Positions 7,985 to 16,228 of a DNA stretch of 64,000 nt are shown here, piece by piece. The stretch covers positions 62,001-126,000 of the forward strand of contig NZ_JOCT01000012.1 in assembly GCF_000717875.1 (NCBI RefSeq), given 5' to 3'. A program made the translations under genes and the position numbers. The DNA comes from Streptomyces sp. NRRL S-455. GTDB taxonomy: Bacteria > Actinomycetota > Actinomycetes > Streptomycetales > Streptomycetaceae. Positions within the stretch are counted from its first letter, which is position 1, and each line of letters opens with the position of its first letter. The notes beneath the pieces were generated by a model. The model saw only the letters and a program-made list of their open reading frames with translations. It was not told the origin of the DNA and searched no databases.

Positions 7985-8000
7985 GTGTTCATGTGAACAC
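7985..8000. promoter_or_regulatory. 7-2-7 palindrome upstream of gvpA
   Basis: GTGTTCA-TG-TGAACAC is a perfect inverted repeat 64 bp before the gvpA start and 47 bp after the gvpO stop. It sits where an operator of the structural operon would lie. No matching regulator is known to me. Confidence 0.45.
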
Positions 8001-8063
8001 GCCCGCCACCACCCCCGTACCTACGGGCGGCACGAGAACGAATCTCGCGAGAGGAATCGCACC

Positions 8064-8456
8064 GTGACCGTCATGACGCAGACCGGCGGGATGCAACCCG
8101 CCGCCACCTCCAGCGGTTCGGGGACCGCCGGCCTCTTCGACATCCTCGAACTGATCCTGGACCGCGGGCTCGTCATCGACGTGTTCGTGCGAGTCTCACT
8201 GGTCGGCATCGAGATCCTGAAGATCGACGTACGCATCGTCATCGCGAGCGTCGACACCTACCTCCGCTTCGCCGAGGCCTGCAACCGGCTCGACCTGGAA
8301 GCCGGCCGCAAGGCACCCGACAAGCTCACCGACATCGTCGGCAACCTCGTCGAGAGCGGCGCCCGGGGCAAGACCAGCGGCGCGATCGGCGGCGCCATCG
8401 ACGCGATCGGCGACATCTTCGACCGCGACGACAAGGACCGGGAGGACGAGCGGTGA
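8064..8456 (+). CDS. gvpA: Gas vesicle structural protein GvpA
   Basis: A 130-residue protein with the GvpA core LFDILELILDRGLVIDVFVRVSLVGIEILKIDVRIVIASVDTYL, split here only for description: the DRGLVIDVFVRVSLVGIEIL segment is the wall-forming beta-hairpin region. GvpA assembles into ribs that form the gas-permeable, water-excluding shell. The C-terminal tail (about residues 75-130) is longer than in classic 70-residue GvpA, as in other Streptomyces copies, and ends in an acidic stretch. The GTG start has AGAGGAA eight bases upstream. Its stop overlaps the next start (GTGA). Confidence 0.9.
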   Translation: MTVMTQTGGMQPAATSSGSGTAGLFDILELILDRGLVIDVFVRVSLVGIEILKIDVRIVIASVDTYLRFAEACNRLDLEAGRKAPDKLTDIVGNLVESGARGKTSGAIGGAIDAIGDIFDRDDKDREDER

Positions 8457-9172
8457 GCGCCGTCTACGTCTACGCCGTCACCCGCGCCGACCACCCCCTC
8501 CGGCTCGACGGCCTGCGGACCGTCGGCGGGGGCGACGAGCCCCCGCGCGTCGTCGTCCACGGCCCGCTCGCCGCCGTCGTCAGCGCGGCCCCCGCCGAGC
8601 TGCGTCCCAAACGACGTGACCTCGGCGCCCACCAGGAGCTCCAGGAACGGCTCATGGCCGACGGATCGGTCCTCCCCATGCGGTTCGGCCTGCTCGCCCC
8701 GGACGACACCGCCGTCAGAACGGCCCTGGAGGAGCGGCGAGAGGACTACGCCCGACGGCTCGGCGAACTGCACGGCACCGCCGAGTTCAACCTCAAGGCC
8801 GCCCGCTCCCAGGACGACCTGCTGCGGGAGGTGCTCGACGGGTCCGAGGAGGCCCGCCGGCTCAACCAGTGCACCCGCGACGGCACCGGAACCTACGAGG
8901 ACCGCCTCGCCCTCGGCGAACTGGTGGCCCGGCAGGTCGACGCCCGGCAGCGGCGACAGGCCGACGAGATCGTCGGACGGCTGTCCGGACTGGCCCGGGC
9001 CAGCGTCGTGGCCGACCCGTCCAAGGACGACTTCCTCAACGTGTCGTTCCTCGTCGAACGCGCCCGCGCCGACGAGTTCACCTCGGCCGGCCGGACCCTG
9101 GCCCACGACTACGGCGACGCCTACGACTTCCGGCTGCGCGGCCCGCTGCCCCCCTACAGCTTCGCCGTCTGA
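8453..9172 (+). CDS. gvpF: Gas vesicle protein GvpF (GvpF/GvpL family)
   Basis: A 239-residue GvpF/L family protein: YVYAVTRAD at the N-terminus, VLPMRFGLL in the middle and GPLPPYSFAV at the C-terminus are family signatures. GvpF/L proteins are accessory factors thought to bind GvpA and help nucleate vesicle assembly. The GTG start overlaps the gvpA stop by 4 bp, consistent with translational coupling. The second family member, gvpL, lies further down the same operon. It is called GvpF by position; F and L cannot be told apart safely by sequence alone. Confidence 0.88.
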   Translation: MSAVYVYAVTRADHPLRLDGLRTVGGGDEPPRVVVHGPLAAVVSAAPAELRPKRRDLGAHQELQERLMADGSVLPMRFGLLAPDDTAVRTALEERREDYARRLGELHGTAEFNLKAARSQDDLLREVLDGSEEARRLNQCTRDGTGTYEDRLALGELVARQVDARQRRQADEIVGRLSGLARASVVADPSKDDFLNVSFLVERARADEFTSAGRTLAHDYGDAYDFRLRGPLPPYSFAV

Positions 9173-9183
9173 CGGGACCGGTC

Positions 9184-9435
9184 ATGGGCCTGCTCACCGG
9201 CATCCTCACCCTCCCGCTCGCACCCCTGCGCACCACCCTCTGGGCCGCCGAGCAGCTCCAGGCCGCCGCCGAGGCGCAGTACTACGACCCGGCCCCCGTG
9301 CGGCAGGCCCTGGTGGATCTGGAACGGGCCCTATTGGAAGGACGGATCGACGAGGACGAGTACGACCGCCGCGAGGACGAACTGCTGGACCGACTCGACG
9401 AGATCACCGCCCGGAGACGAGCCCCCCGACCATGA
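9184..9435 (+). CDS. gvpG: Gas vesicle protein GvpG
   Basis: An 83-residue GvpG protein. The N-terminus MGLLTGILTLPLAPLR is a conserved hydrophobic stretch, followed by an acidic helical region (RIDEDEYDRREDELLDRLDEI). GvpG is an essential minor component in many gas-vesicle systems, probably acting in assembly with GvpF and GvpL. It starts 11 bp after gvpF and ends with an ATGA overlap into gvpJ. Confidence 0.88.
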   Translation: MGLLTGILTLPLAPLRTTLWAAEQLQAAAEAQYYDPAPVRQALVDLERALLEGRIDEDEYDRREDELLDRLDEITARRRAPRP

Positions 9436-9803
9436 CCCACTCGGCCCACTCGGCAACAGGTGGACTCACCGGAGCCTCCCGCCTTCCCTCCCCCTACGAC
9501 CACGGGCCCGGCGGCCAGAGCGCCAACCTCGCGGACATCCTCGAACGGGTCCTCGACAAGGGCGTGGTCATCGCCGGCGACATCCGGATCAACCTGCTCG
9601 ACATCGAACTGCTCACCATCAAGCTGCGCCTGCTCGTCGCTTCCGTCGACAAGGCGAAGGAGATGGGCATCGACTGGTGGGAACACGACCCCTCCCTCTC
9701 CTCCCGGGCCGCCCGCCCCGAGCGGTCCCTGGCCGACGAGAACGAACGACTGCGTGCCGAGATCGCCGCCCTCAAGGCGGCCGACAGGAGCCCGGAGCCA
9801 TGA
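9432..9803 (+). CDS. gvpJ: GvpA-like gas vesicle protein GvpJ
   Basis: A 123-residue GvpA paralogue with the core LADILERVLDKGVVIAGDIRINLLDIELLTIKLRLLVASVDKAKEMG, then a Trp-containing linker (DWWEHDP) and a charged C-terminal helix (DENERLRAEIAAL). GvpJ proteins are minor shell proteins thought to form vesicle tips. The start overlaps the gvpG stop (ATGA) and its own stop overlaps gvpL in the same way. It is assigned as J because of the long C-terminal helix and its position; some Streptomyces annotations call it GvpY. Confidence 0.82.
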   Translation: MTHSAHSATGGLTGASRLPSPYDHGPGGQSANLADILERVLDKGVVIAGDIRINLLDIELLTIKLRLLVASVDKAKEMGIDWWEHDPSLSSRAARPERSLADENERLRAEIAALKAADRSPEP

Positions 9804-10627
9804 GCGACCCGAACCTCGTCTACGCCTACGCGGTCCTGCGCCGCACCCCCGAGGCCGCCGCGGCGGTGGCGGACCTGCGCGGGGTCGCCGGAGACCCCAT
9901 CCACCTGGTGGAGCCGCATCCCAGCGGCCCCGCCCGACAGCTCGCCTTCGCCGTCGGCCACGTCCCGGCCGCCGACTACGACGAGGCACCCCTCAAGGCC
10001 CACCTCGACGACCTGGACTGGCTGGAGTCCACGGTCCGGTCCCACCACGCCGTGGTCGCCGCGCTCGTAGCCTCCGGCGCGGCCGTCCTCCCCCTGCGTC
10101 TGGCCACCGTCTACCGCGACGAGGACCGTGCCCGGCAGGCCCTCGACACCCGCCGCGAGTACTTCGCGTCCCTGCTGGACCGCCTCACGGGCCATGTGGA
10201 ACTCGGCGTGAAGATCTACGCCACGCCGGACATCACGCCGCCCGAAGCCGACACCGACGCGGAGCGGGAACCGGCCACCGGCCTCGGAGTGGGCCGCGCC
10301 TACCTGGCGATCCGCCGCCGTAGACAACGCAGGAACGAGGAAGCCTGGCGCACGGTCGCCCAGGCCGCCGCGCACCTCACCGAGACGGCCGGCACCCTCG
10401 CCGTCGACCGCGTCGCACACACCCCGCAACGCGGCAGCCTGGCGGGCTCCGCCCCGGGCACCAACGTAGGCAATGACGCCTACCTCGTGCCCACCCACCG
10501 GGTCGACGCCTTCCGCTCACGCGTCCTGGCGGCCGCCGCGGAAGTCCCCGGCCTCCGCGTCGAAGTCACCGGCCCCTGGGCCCCCTACTCCTTCGCCCTC
10601 CAGCCGGAGCCGGAGCCCGCCGCATGA
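9800..10627 (+). CDS. gvpL: Gas vesicle protein GvpL (GvpF/GvpL family)
   Basis: A 275-residue second GvpF/L family protein, with YAYAVLRR at the N-terminus, VLPLRLATVY in the middle and GPWAPYSFAL near the end. It is divergent from the first copy (gvpF) and carries a basic patch (AIRRRRQRRNEE) in its C-terminal half. It acts in vesicle assembly as an accessory protein. Four-base overlaps with both neighbours place it firmly in the operon. Confidence 0.86.
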   Translation: MSDPNLVYAYAVLRRTPEAAAAVADLRGVAGDPIHLVEPHPSGPARQLAFAVGHVPAADYDEAPLKAHLDDLDWLESTVRSHHAVVAALVASGAAVLPLRLATVYRDEDRARQALDTRREYFASLLDRLTGHVELGVKIYATPDITPPEADTDAEREPATGLGVGRAYLAIRRRRQRRNEEAWRTVAQAAAHLTETAGTLAVDRVAHTPQRGSLAGSAPGTNVGNDAYLVPTHRVDAFRSRVLAAAAEVPGLRVEVTGPWAPYSFALQPEPEPAA

Positions 10628-10833
10628 CCGTCGCCCCCTGGGCCGACCGCCCGGTCGCCCTCATCGACCTCCTCGACCGGCTCCTCCAGGGCGGTGTCGT
10701 CCTCACCGGCGACCTCGTCCTGTCCATCGCGGACGTCGACCTGGTCCGCATCGACCTCCGCGCGGTCATCGCCCCCGTGGCCGCGTCAGCCCTTTCCCGG
10801 ATCAGTGAGGCTCCATGCCCATCAGCCGTTTGA
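10624..10833 (+). CDS. gvpS: Small GvpA-like protein GvpS
   Basis: A 69-residue GvpA-related protein, essentially only the core: ALIDLLDRLLQGGVVLTGDLVLSIADVDLVRIDLRAVIAPV. It lacks the long tails of GvpA and GvpJ. GvpS is a minor component of unknown exact role in actinobacterial clusters. It starts by ATGA overlap with gvpL. Unusually, its last 19 bases overlap the start of gvpK, so its C-terminus (SEAPCPSAV) is constrained by the gvpK start and ribosome site. Confidence 0.82.
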   Translation: MTVAPWADRPVALIDLLDRLLQGGVVLTGDLVLSIADVDLVRIDLRAVIAPVAASALSRISEAPCPSAV

Positions 10834-11093
10834 CAACCGACCCGGACACGGTCGAACGCGACCTGATCAAACTGGTCCTGACGGTCGTCGAACTCCTTCG
10901 CCAGCTCATGGAACGCCAGGCCCTGCACCGCGTCGACGCCGGCGACCTCACGGAGGAGCAGGAGGAACGCGTCGGCCTGACGCTGATGCTGCTCGACGAC
11001 CGGATGCGGGAACTCTGCGCGCGCTACGACCTGAGCCCGGAGGACCTCAACCTGGACCTGGGCCCGCTGGGGACGCTGCTGCCACGGGTCTGA
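10815..11093 (+). CDS. gvpK: Gas vesicle protein GvpK
   Basis: A 92-residue GvpK protein with the conserved VERDLIKLVLTVVELLRQLMERQALHRVDAGDLT core and a DLNLDLGPLGTLLPR C-terminus. GvpK is a required accessory protein of gas-vesicle biogenesis in many systems. It is the last gene of the operon, overlapping gvpS by 19 bp. It converges on the chelatase gene with only one base between the two stop codons, so there is no room for a separate terminator between them. Confidence 0.88.
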   Translation: MPISRLTTDPDTVERDLIKLVLTVVELLRQLMERQALHRVDAGDLTEEQEERVGLTLMLLDDRMRELCARYDLSPEDLNLDLGPLGTLLPRV

Positions 11094-11094
11094 G

Positions 11095-11835
11095 TCAGGC
11101 GCTCACAGCCGCCAACGCCGGCACCCGTGCCGCCTCGTACCGCTCCAGCACCACCCGCGCCACCTCCGGCGCCGGGCCCAGCACGTCGGCCAGGACATCC
11201 GCCTCCGCCGCGCCCCGGGCGATACGGTCCGGGAGGAAACCGGGGGCCAGGACGTAGGGGGCGACGGCGACCCGGGAGCAGCCGAGCGCGCGGAGTTCTC
11301 GGACGGCGTCCTCCGTACGGGGGAGAGATGCGGAGGCGAACGCAGGCCGCACGGCGCACCAACCGGTGTGCCGCCACTCCCGCGCGATTTCTGCGATCAC
11401 TGCGATCGCCTCCGGGTCGGTGGATCCCGCCGAGGCCAGCACGACCCCGGTCGAGGACTTGTCGGCGGGGGTCAGACCCGCCTCGTACAGACGTCGTTCG
11501 AGGGCCTCGAGCAGGAGGGGAGAGGGGCCCAGGACCTCCGCCTGGTGGACGCGGAGCTGCGGGGGCGCGTCCGCGAGGACCGCCGGGATGTCCGCCTTCG
11601 CGTGGAACGCCCGGGTGAGGAGCAGGGGGAGGGCCACGACGTCGCGGACCCCCTGTGTCGCCAGGGACTCCAGGACGCCCTGCACGGAGGGCACGTTGAA
11701 GTCCAGGAAGCCCGTCTCCACCCGTACGTCGGGGCGCAGCGAGCGCACCCGGCGTACCAGGGCGTGCACCGTCGCGGCGTGCCGCGGGTCGCGGCTGCCG
11801 TGGGCGATGACGAGGAGAACGGGCTTGTTCGTCAT
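11095..11835 (-). CDS. Sirohydrochlorin chelatase (CbiX/SirB family)
   Basis: A 246-residue class II chelatase. The N-terminal LLVIAHGSRDPRH holds the metal-binding His, and VALPLLLTRAFHAKADIP the second one. The protein covers two similar half-domains. It inserts Fe2+ (or Co2+) into sirohydrochlorin, giving siroheme for the sulfite reductase encoded at the start of this gene group. The start at 11835 places it five bases after the permease stop, so it is the last gene of the sulfur operon. The context favours ferrochelatase over cobaltochelatase activity. Confidence 0.85.
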   Translation of the reverse strand: MTNKPVLLVIAHGSRDPRHAATVHALVRRVRSLRPDVRVETGFLDFNVPSVQGVLESLATQGVRDVVALPLLLTRAFHAKADIPAVLADAPPQLRVHQAEVLGPSPLLLEALERRLYEAGLTPADKSSTGVVLASAGSTDPEAIAVIAEIAREWRHTGWCAVRPAFASASLPRTEDAVRELRALGCSRVAVAPYVLAPGFLPDRIARGAAEADVLADVLGPAPEVARVVLERYEAARVPALAAVSA

Positions 11836-11840
11836 GGGTC

Positions 11841-12740
11841 TCAGCTCTTCACCAGCAGACCGCGGTTGCGCAGCACCCACCGCTCCAGCGGGCTGAAGAT
11901 CAGCAGGTCGATGGCGATGCCGACGATCAGGATGAGCAGGATGGCTTCGAAGACCATGGCCATGTCGCTGGCGTTGCGGCCGTTCTCCAGCAGCTGGCCG
12001 AGTCCGACGCCGAGGTCGGGGAAGGACGCGATGATCTCCGCGGCCATCAGGGAGCGCCAGGAGAAGGCCCAGCCCTGCTTCAGACCCGCCACATAGCCGG
12101 GCAGGGCGGCGGGCAGGACGATGTGCCAGGTGCCCTTCAGGCCGGTGGCGCCGAGGGTGCGGCCCGCGCGGAGGAACAGCGGGGGCACCTGGTCGACGCC
12201 GGACACCAGGCCGTTGGCGATGGACGGGACCGCGCCGAGCAGGATCACCGCGTACATCATCGAGTTGTTCAGGCCCAGCCAGATCACCGCCGGCGGGACC
12301 CAGGCGACCGACGGCAGCGACTGCAGGCCGGAGAGGATCGGGCCGATGGCTGCCCGGACGAACTTCACCCGGGCCACCAGCAGACCCAGCGGTGTGCCGA
12401 TCAGCAGGGCGAAGCAGAACCCGAGCAGGCCGCGCGAGACGCTGGTCCAGATGTAGCCGAGCAGTTCACCCTGGAGCCACGCGGTGCGGACGACGTCCCA
12501 GACGGCGGACGGCGCGGGCAGCTTCGTCGGGTCGTCGACCACCTTGAAGGAGACGAGGGCCTGCCAGACCGCCAGCACCAGCGCGACGGCGAGGACGGGC
12601 GGCAGGATCTTCTCGGTGAAGGTCTGCCGGAACGGCGTCCGGCTGGTCTGCCGTGTCTCCAGCGCGTCGAGGCCCGCCTCCAGACCGGCGAGATCGTTGC
12701 CGTCCTTGTCGACGGTGGTCGTCGAATCAGTGCTGGCCAT
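11841..12740 (-). CDS. ABC transporter permease (aliphatic sulfonate/sulfate-ester type)
   Basis: A 299-residue membrane protein with about six transmembrane helices and a SsuC/TauC-like permease signature (GTPLGLLVARVKFVRAAIGPIL; EAA loop near GATGLKGTWHIVLPAALPGYVAGLKQGWAFSW, given only as region around bases 12040-12150). The acidic N-terminal 45 residues are cytoplasmic. With the ATPase and lipoprotein upstream it forms an importer, most likely for sulfonates or sulfate esters given the sulfur assimilation genes. Its start overlaps the ATPase gene by 14 bp. I chose ATG 12740 because homology begins there. Confidence 0.85.
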   Translation of the reverse strand: MASTDSTTTVDKDGNDLAGLEAGLDALETRQTSRTPFRQTFTEKILPPVLAVALVLAVWQALVSFKVVDDPTKLPAPSAVWDVVRTAWLQGELLGYIWTSVSRGLLGFCFALLIGTPLGLLVARVKFVRAAIGPILSGLQSLPSVAWVPPAVIWLGLNNSMMYAVILLGAVPSIANGLVSGVDQVPPLFLRAGRTLGATGLKGTWHIVLPAALPGYVAGLKQGWAFSWRSLMAAEIIASFPDLGVGLGQLLENGRNASDMAMVFEAILLILIVGIAIDLLIFSPLERWVLRNRGLLVKS

Positions 12741-13515
12741 GACGGCGGATCTCCCCACGCAGTTCTTCGGTGATCTCGACGGACAGTTCCGCCACGGCGG
12801 TGTCCTCGATGCGGCGCGGCTGCGGGATGTCCACCCGCCACTCGCGGGCGATCCGGCCCGGGCGGGAGGACAGCAGCACCACGCGCTCCGCGAGCCGGAC
12901 CGCCTCACGCACGTTGTGCGTGACGAACAGGACGGACAGCTGCGTCTCACGCCAGATGCGGGTCAGCTCGTCGTGCAGCACGTCCCGCGTGATGGCGTCC
13001 AGCGCCGCGAACGGCTCGTCCATCAGCAGCAGCTTGCTCTCCTGGCCGAGCGCCCGGGCGAGCGCGACCCGCTGCCGCATACCGCCCGACAGCTCGTGCA
13101 CCCGCTTGCTGTACGCGCCCTTCAGCCGTACCAGCTCGAGCAGCTCCTCGGCCTTGCCGCGCCGCTCGGGCTTCGGAACGCCCCGCAGCTTCAGGGCGAG
13201 CTCGATGTTCTTGCCCGCGGTCAGCCACGGGAACAGCGCGTGCTCCTGGAACATCAGCGCCGGACGGCCGTCCGTGGTGATCTCGCCGGCGGAGGGCCGG
13301 TCGAGGCCCGCCACCAGGTTGAGCAGCGTCGACTTGCCGCAGCCCGAGGCCCCCAGGAGGGTGACGAACTCGCCGGGCGCGACATCGAGGGTGATGTCGT
13401 CCAGGACGAGCTGCTGCCCGGCGGGACCCGCGAACGACTTCGAGACGTGCTCGATCCGGGCGGCGTGGGTGGCCGTCTCGGTGCCGTCGGCGGCCTTGGC
13501 GAGGGTGGTGGCCAT
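12727..13515 (-). CDS. ABC transporter ATP-binding protein (sulfonate/nitrate/taurine type)
   Basis: A 262-residue ATPase. Walker A is GASGCGKST (55-63), the signature is LSGGM, Walker B is LLLMDEP, and the H-loop lies in FVTHNV. It is close to SsuB/TauB ATPases. It energises import through the downstream permease. CAGGAGG seven bases upstream supports the ATG at 13515. The gene overlaps the permease by 14 bp and starts 50 bp after the lipoprotein gene stop. Confidence 0.88.
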   Translation of the reverse strand: MATTLAKAADGTETATHAARIEHVSKSFAGPAGQQLVLDDITLDVAPGEFVTLLGASGCGKSTLLNLVAGLDRPSAGEITTDGRPALMFQEHALFPWLTAGKNIELALKLRGVPKPERRGKAEELLELVRLKGAYSKRVHELSGGMRQRVALARALGQESKLLLMDEPFAALDAITRDVLHDELTRIWRETQLSVLFVTHNVREAVRLAERVVLLSSRPGRIAREWRVDIPQPRRIEDTAVAELSVEITEELRGEIRRHGQH

Positions 13516-13564
13516 GGTCGTCACCTCCTGGGAACTCTTCACAATGCGGCTTGGGGTTGCGGGC

Positions 13565-14668
13565 TTACTTCGCGCCGAGACCGGCGTCGTCGACCGTGGG
13601 CTCGCCCTCGGCCTTGAGGACCTTGTTCAGCGGCGCGAGGTCGTAGATGCCCTTCAGGTCCGGCTTCTCCAGCAGCCCCGCCTTCACGGCGTGCTCCGCC
13701 TCGGTGCTGAGGGTGGAGGCCAGCGGATCGTCCGTGAACCGGATCGACTTCCACGCCGGGTCCAGCACCTCGGCGGGCAGCGCCTTGCCGGTCTCCTGCT
13801 CCAGCAGCCTGTTCGCCGCTTCCTTGGCGGCGTCCGGGTTGGCGTTGATCCACTTGTTGGTCTCGACCGAGCCCTTCAGCACGGCCTCGACGACCTTCGG
13901 GTGCTTCTTGAGGAAGTCCTGGCGCACGATGATGTTCGTGATCACGAACTTCTCGTCCGGCCAGAGCTTCGCCTCGTCCAGCAGCACCTTGCCGCCCTCG
14001 GAGACCAGCTTCGACGCGGTGGGCTCGGGCACCCAGGCGCCGTCGACGGACCCGGACTTGTAGGCGTCCGGGGTGACCTTGTTGTCGCTGCGGACGACCG
14101 TGACGTCGCCCTTGCCGCTCTGCGGGTCGACCTTCCAGCCCTGCTCGGCCGCCCAGTTGAGGAACGCCACGTCCTGCGTGTTGCCGAGCTGCGGGGTGGC
14201 GATCCGCTTGCCCTTGACGTCCTTCAGCGACTTGATCTTGTCCGGGTTCACCACGAGCTTCACGCCGCCGGACGCCGAACCGCCGATGATCCGCAGGTTC
14301 TTGCCACCGGACTTGACGTAACCGTTGATGGCGGGGGAGGGGCCGATCCAGCCGATGTCGATGGACTTGGAGTTGAGCGCCTCGATCTCGGACGGACCGG
14401 CGTTGAAGACCGCGGGTTCGACCTTGGTGGCGCCCAGGGCCTTCTGGAAGAAGCCCTTCTCCATACCCACCAGGGCGGTGCCGTGGGTGAGGTTGCCGAA
14501 GTAGCCGATCTTGACGGTGTCGAGACCGTCGATCTTCTTCGCCCCGGCGGCGATCTTGGCGGTGCCGTCGTCCTTGGCCTGGGAGCCGTAGCCGCAGGCG
14601 GCGAGCGTGAGCAGGGGAAGTGCGGCGATGACCGCGAAGCCGCGGCGCAGAGCGGATGGAGCAGGCAC
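13565..14668 (-). CDS. ABC transporter substrate-binding lipoprotein (sulfonate type)
   Basis: A 367-residue lipoprotein. The signal ends in a LTLAAC lipobox, so it should be anchored outside the membrane by a lipid-modified Cys. The body matches the SsuA/TauA/NMT1 family: VKIGYFGNLTHGTALVG near the start and IDIGWIGPSPAINGYVKSG further on. It captures the substrate for the permease/ATPase pair. I chose the GTG at 14668, nine bases after GAGAGGA. The gene is 223 bp from cysN and may have its own promoter. Confidence 0.86.
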   Translation of the reverse strand: MPAPSALRRGFAVIAALPLLTLAACGYGSQAKDDGTAKIAAGAKKIDGLDTVKIGYFGNLTHGTALVGMEKGFFQKALGATKVEPAVFNAGPSEIEALNSKSIDIGWIGPSPAINGYVKSGGKNLRIIGGSASGGVKLVVNPDKIKSLKDVKGKRIATPQLGNTQDVAFLNWAAEQGWKVDPQSGKGDVTVVRSDNKVTPDAYKSGSVDGAWVPEPTASKLVSEGGKVLLDEAKLWPDEKFVITNIIVRQDFLKKHPKVVEAVLKGSVETNKWINANPDAAKEAANRLLEQETGKALPAEVLDPAWKSIRFTDDPLASTLSTEAEHAVKAGLLEKPDLKGIYDLAPLNKVLKAEGEPTVDDAGLGAK

Positions 14669-14774
14669 GGGAGGGGGTCCTCTCACCAGGCCCGGCGGTC
14701 ACGGTCTCTCAGGTCGTGGCCGGGAGGTCGGCAGGTTTTCGTCTACGGCGGTGGGGGGTGAGGGCGCGCGGGCA

Positions 14775-14796
14775 GTGCGCGTACGTCAGCGCGCAC
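14775..14796 (-). terminator. Hairpin between cysN and the lipoprotein gene
   Basis: GTGCGCG (14775-14781) pairs with CGCGCAC (14790-14796) around an 8-nt loop. It lies in the 223-bp gap between cysN and the transporter genes. It may reduce read-through from the cys genes into the transporter. Confidence 0.3.
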
Positions 14797-14891
14797 ATCG
14801 CGCCACTCCGCCCTGCCCGCTGCCGAGAGCACCGCTGCCGACGCGGCCGCCCTCCTTCGCGAACGAGGAGTAGAAGTCCGGGGAATTCATG

Positions 14892-16226
14892 TCAGAAGTC
14901 CCACCCGTCGTCCTCGGCCTCGTCCTTGACGGGCTCCGGGGAGGCGAAGGACTCGCCGACCATGCCCGCGGTGAGGGTCTGGCCGTCGTTCGGGTCGATC
15001 AGGATGAACGAGCCGGTACGCCGCGAGTCGGAGTAGGAGTCCACCGGCAGCGGCTCGGCGGTACGGATCTTCACCCGGCCGATGTCGTTGGCGACGAGCT
15101 GTCCCGGGTGCGGGTGCAGGGACAGGTCGTCGAGCGTGAGCCGGGACGGGATGTCCTTGACGATCGCCTTGACCGTGCGGGTGCCGTGCTTGAGCAGCAC
15201 CCGGTGGCCGACGGTCAGCGGGGCGTCCGCGACATGGCAGACGGTCGCCTCGATGTCCTGTGTGGTCGCGGGCGCGTCCTTGGTCGGCACGATCAGGTCG
15301 CCGCGCGAGATGTCGATGTCGTCCTCCAGCAGGAGGGTCACCGACTGCGTCGTCCAGGCGACGTCGACGGACTCGCCCAGCAGGTCGATACCGGAGATCT
15401 TCGAGGTGCGGCCCGACGGCAGCACGGTGACGGCCTCGCCGACGCGGAACGAACCGGCGGCGATCTGACCGGCGTACCCCCGGTAGTCCGGGTGGTCCGC
15501 GCTCTGCGGCCGGATCACGTACTGCACCGGCAGCCGGGCGTGGCAGTGGCTCAGGTCGTGGCTGACCGGCACGGTCTCCAGGTGCTCCAGCACCGTCGGG
15601 CCGCCGTACCAGTCCATGTTCGCCGACGGCTCCACCACGTTGTCACCGACGAGCGCCGAGATCGGGACGGCGGTCACCTCGGGCACGCCCAGCTCGGTCG
15701 CGTACGCCGTGAACTCCTTGGCGATCGCGGCGAAGACCTTCTCCTCGTAGCCGACGAGGTCCATCTTGTTGACCGCGAGGACCACGTGCGGCACACGCAG
15801 CAGGGCGGCGATGGCGGCGTGCCGGCGGGTCTGCTCGACGACGCCGTTGCGGGCGTCGACCAGGATGACCGTCAGCTCGGCCGTCGAGGCGCCGGTGACC
15901 ATGTTGCGGGTGTACTGCACATGGCCGGGGGTGTCGGCGAGGATGAACCGCCGCCGGGGCGTGGCGAAGTAGCGGTAGGCCACGTCGATGGTGATGCCCT
16001 GCTCCCGCTCGGCCCGCAGGCCGTCGGTGAGCAGCGCCAGGTCCGGCGCCTCCTGGCCCCGGCTGGCGGAGGCGCGCTCCACGGCCTCCAGCTGGTCGGC
16101 GAGGACCGACTTCGAATCGTGCAGCAGCCGGCCCACCAGGGTGGACTTGCCGTCGTCGACGGAACCGGCGGTGGCGAACCGCAGCAGGGTGGTGGCCGAG
16201 AGTTCCTCGGTCGTGATCGTGCTCAT
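14892..16226 (-). CDS. cysN: Sulfate adenylyltransferase subunit 1 (GTPase)
   Basis: A 444-residue EF-Tu-like GTPase. The P-loop is GSVDDGKST (21-29), followed by the G3 motif DTPGH and the G4 motif NKMD. The C-terminal half has the two beta-barrel domains of elongation-factor GTPases. With CysD it forms ATP sulfurylase, coupling GTP hydrolysis to APS synthesis from sulfate and ATP. No C-terminal APS kinase domain is fused; a separate cysC lies two genes upstream. It starts two bases after the cysD stop. Confidence 0.92.
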   Translation of the reverse strand: MSTITTEELSATTLLRFATAGSVDDGKSTLVGRLLHDSKSVLADQLEAVERASASRGQEAPDLALLTDGLRAEREQGITIDVAYRYFATPRRRFILADTPGHVQYTRNMVTGASTAELTVILVDARNGVVEQTRRHAAIAALLRVPHVVLAVNKMDLVGYEEKVFAAIAKEFTAYATELGVPEVTAVPISALVGDNVVEPSANMDWYGGPTVLEHLETVPVSHDLSHCHARLPVQYVIRPQSADHPDYRGYAGQIAAGSFRVGEAVTVLPSGRTSKISGIDLLGESVDVAWTTQSVTLLLEDDIDISRGDLIVPTKDAPATTQDIEATVCHVADAPLTVGHRVLLKHGTRTVKAIVKDIPSRLTLDDLSLHPHPGQLVANDIGRVKIRTAEPLPVDSYSDSRRTGSFILIDPNDGQTLTAGMVGESFASPEPVKDEAEDDGWDF

Positions 16227-16228
16227 CT

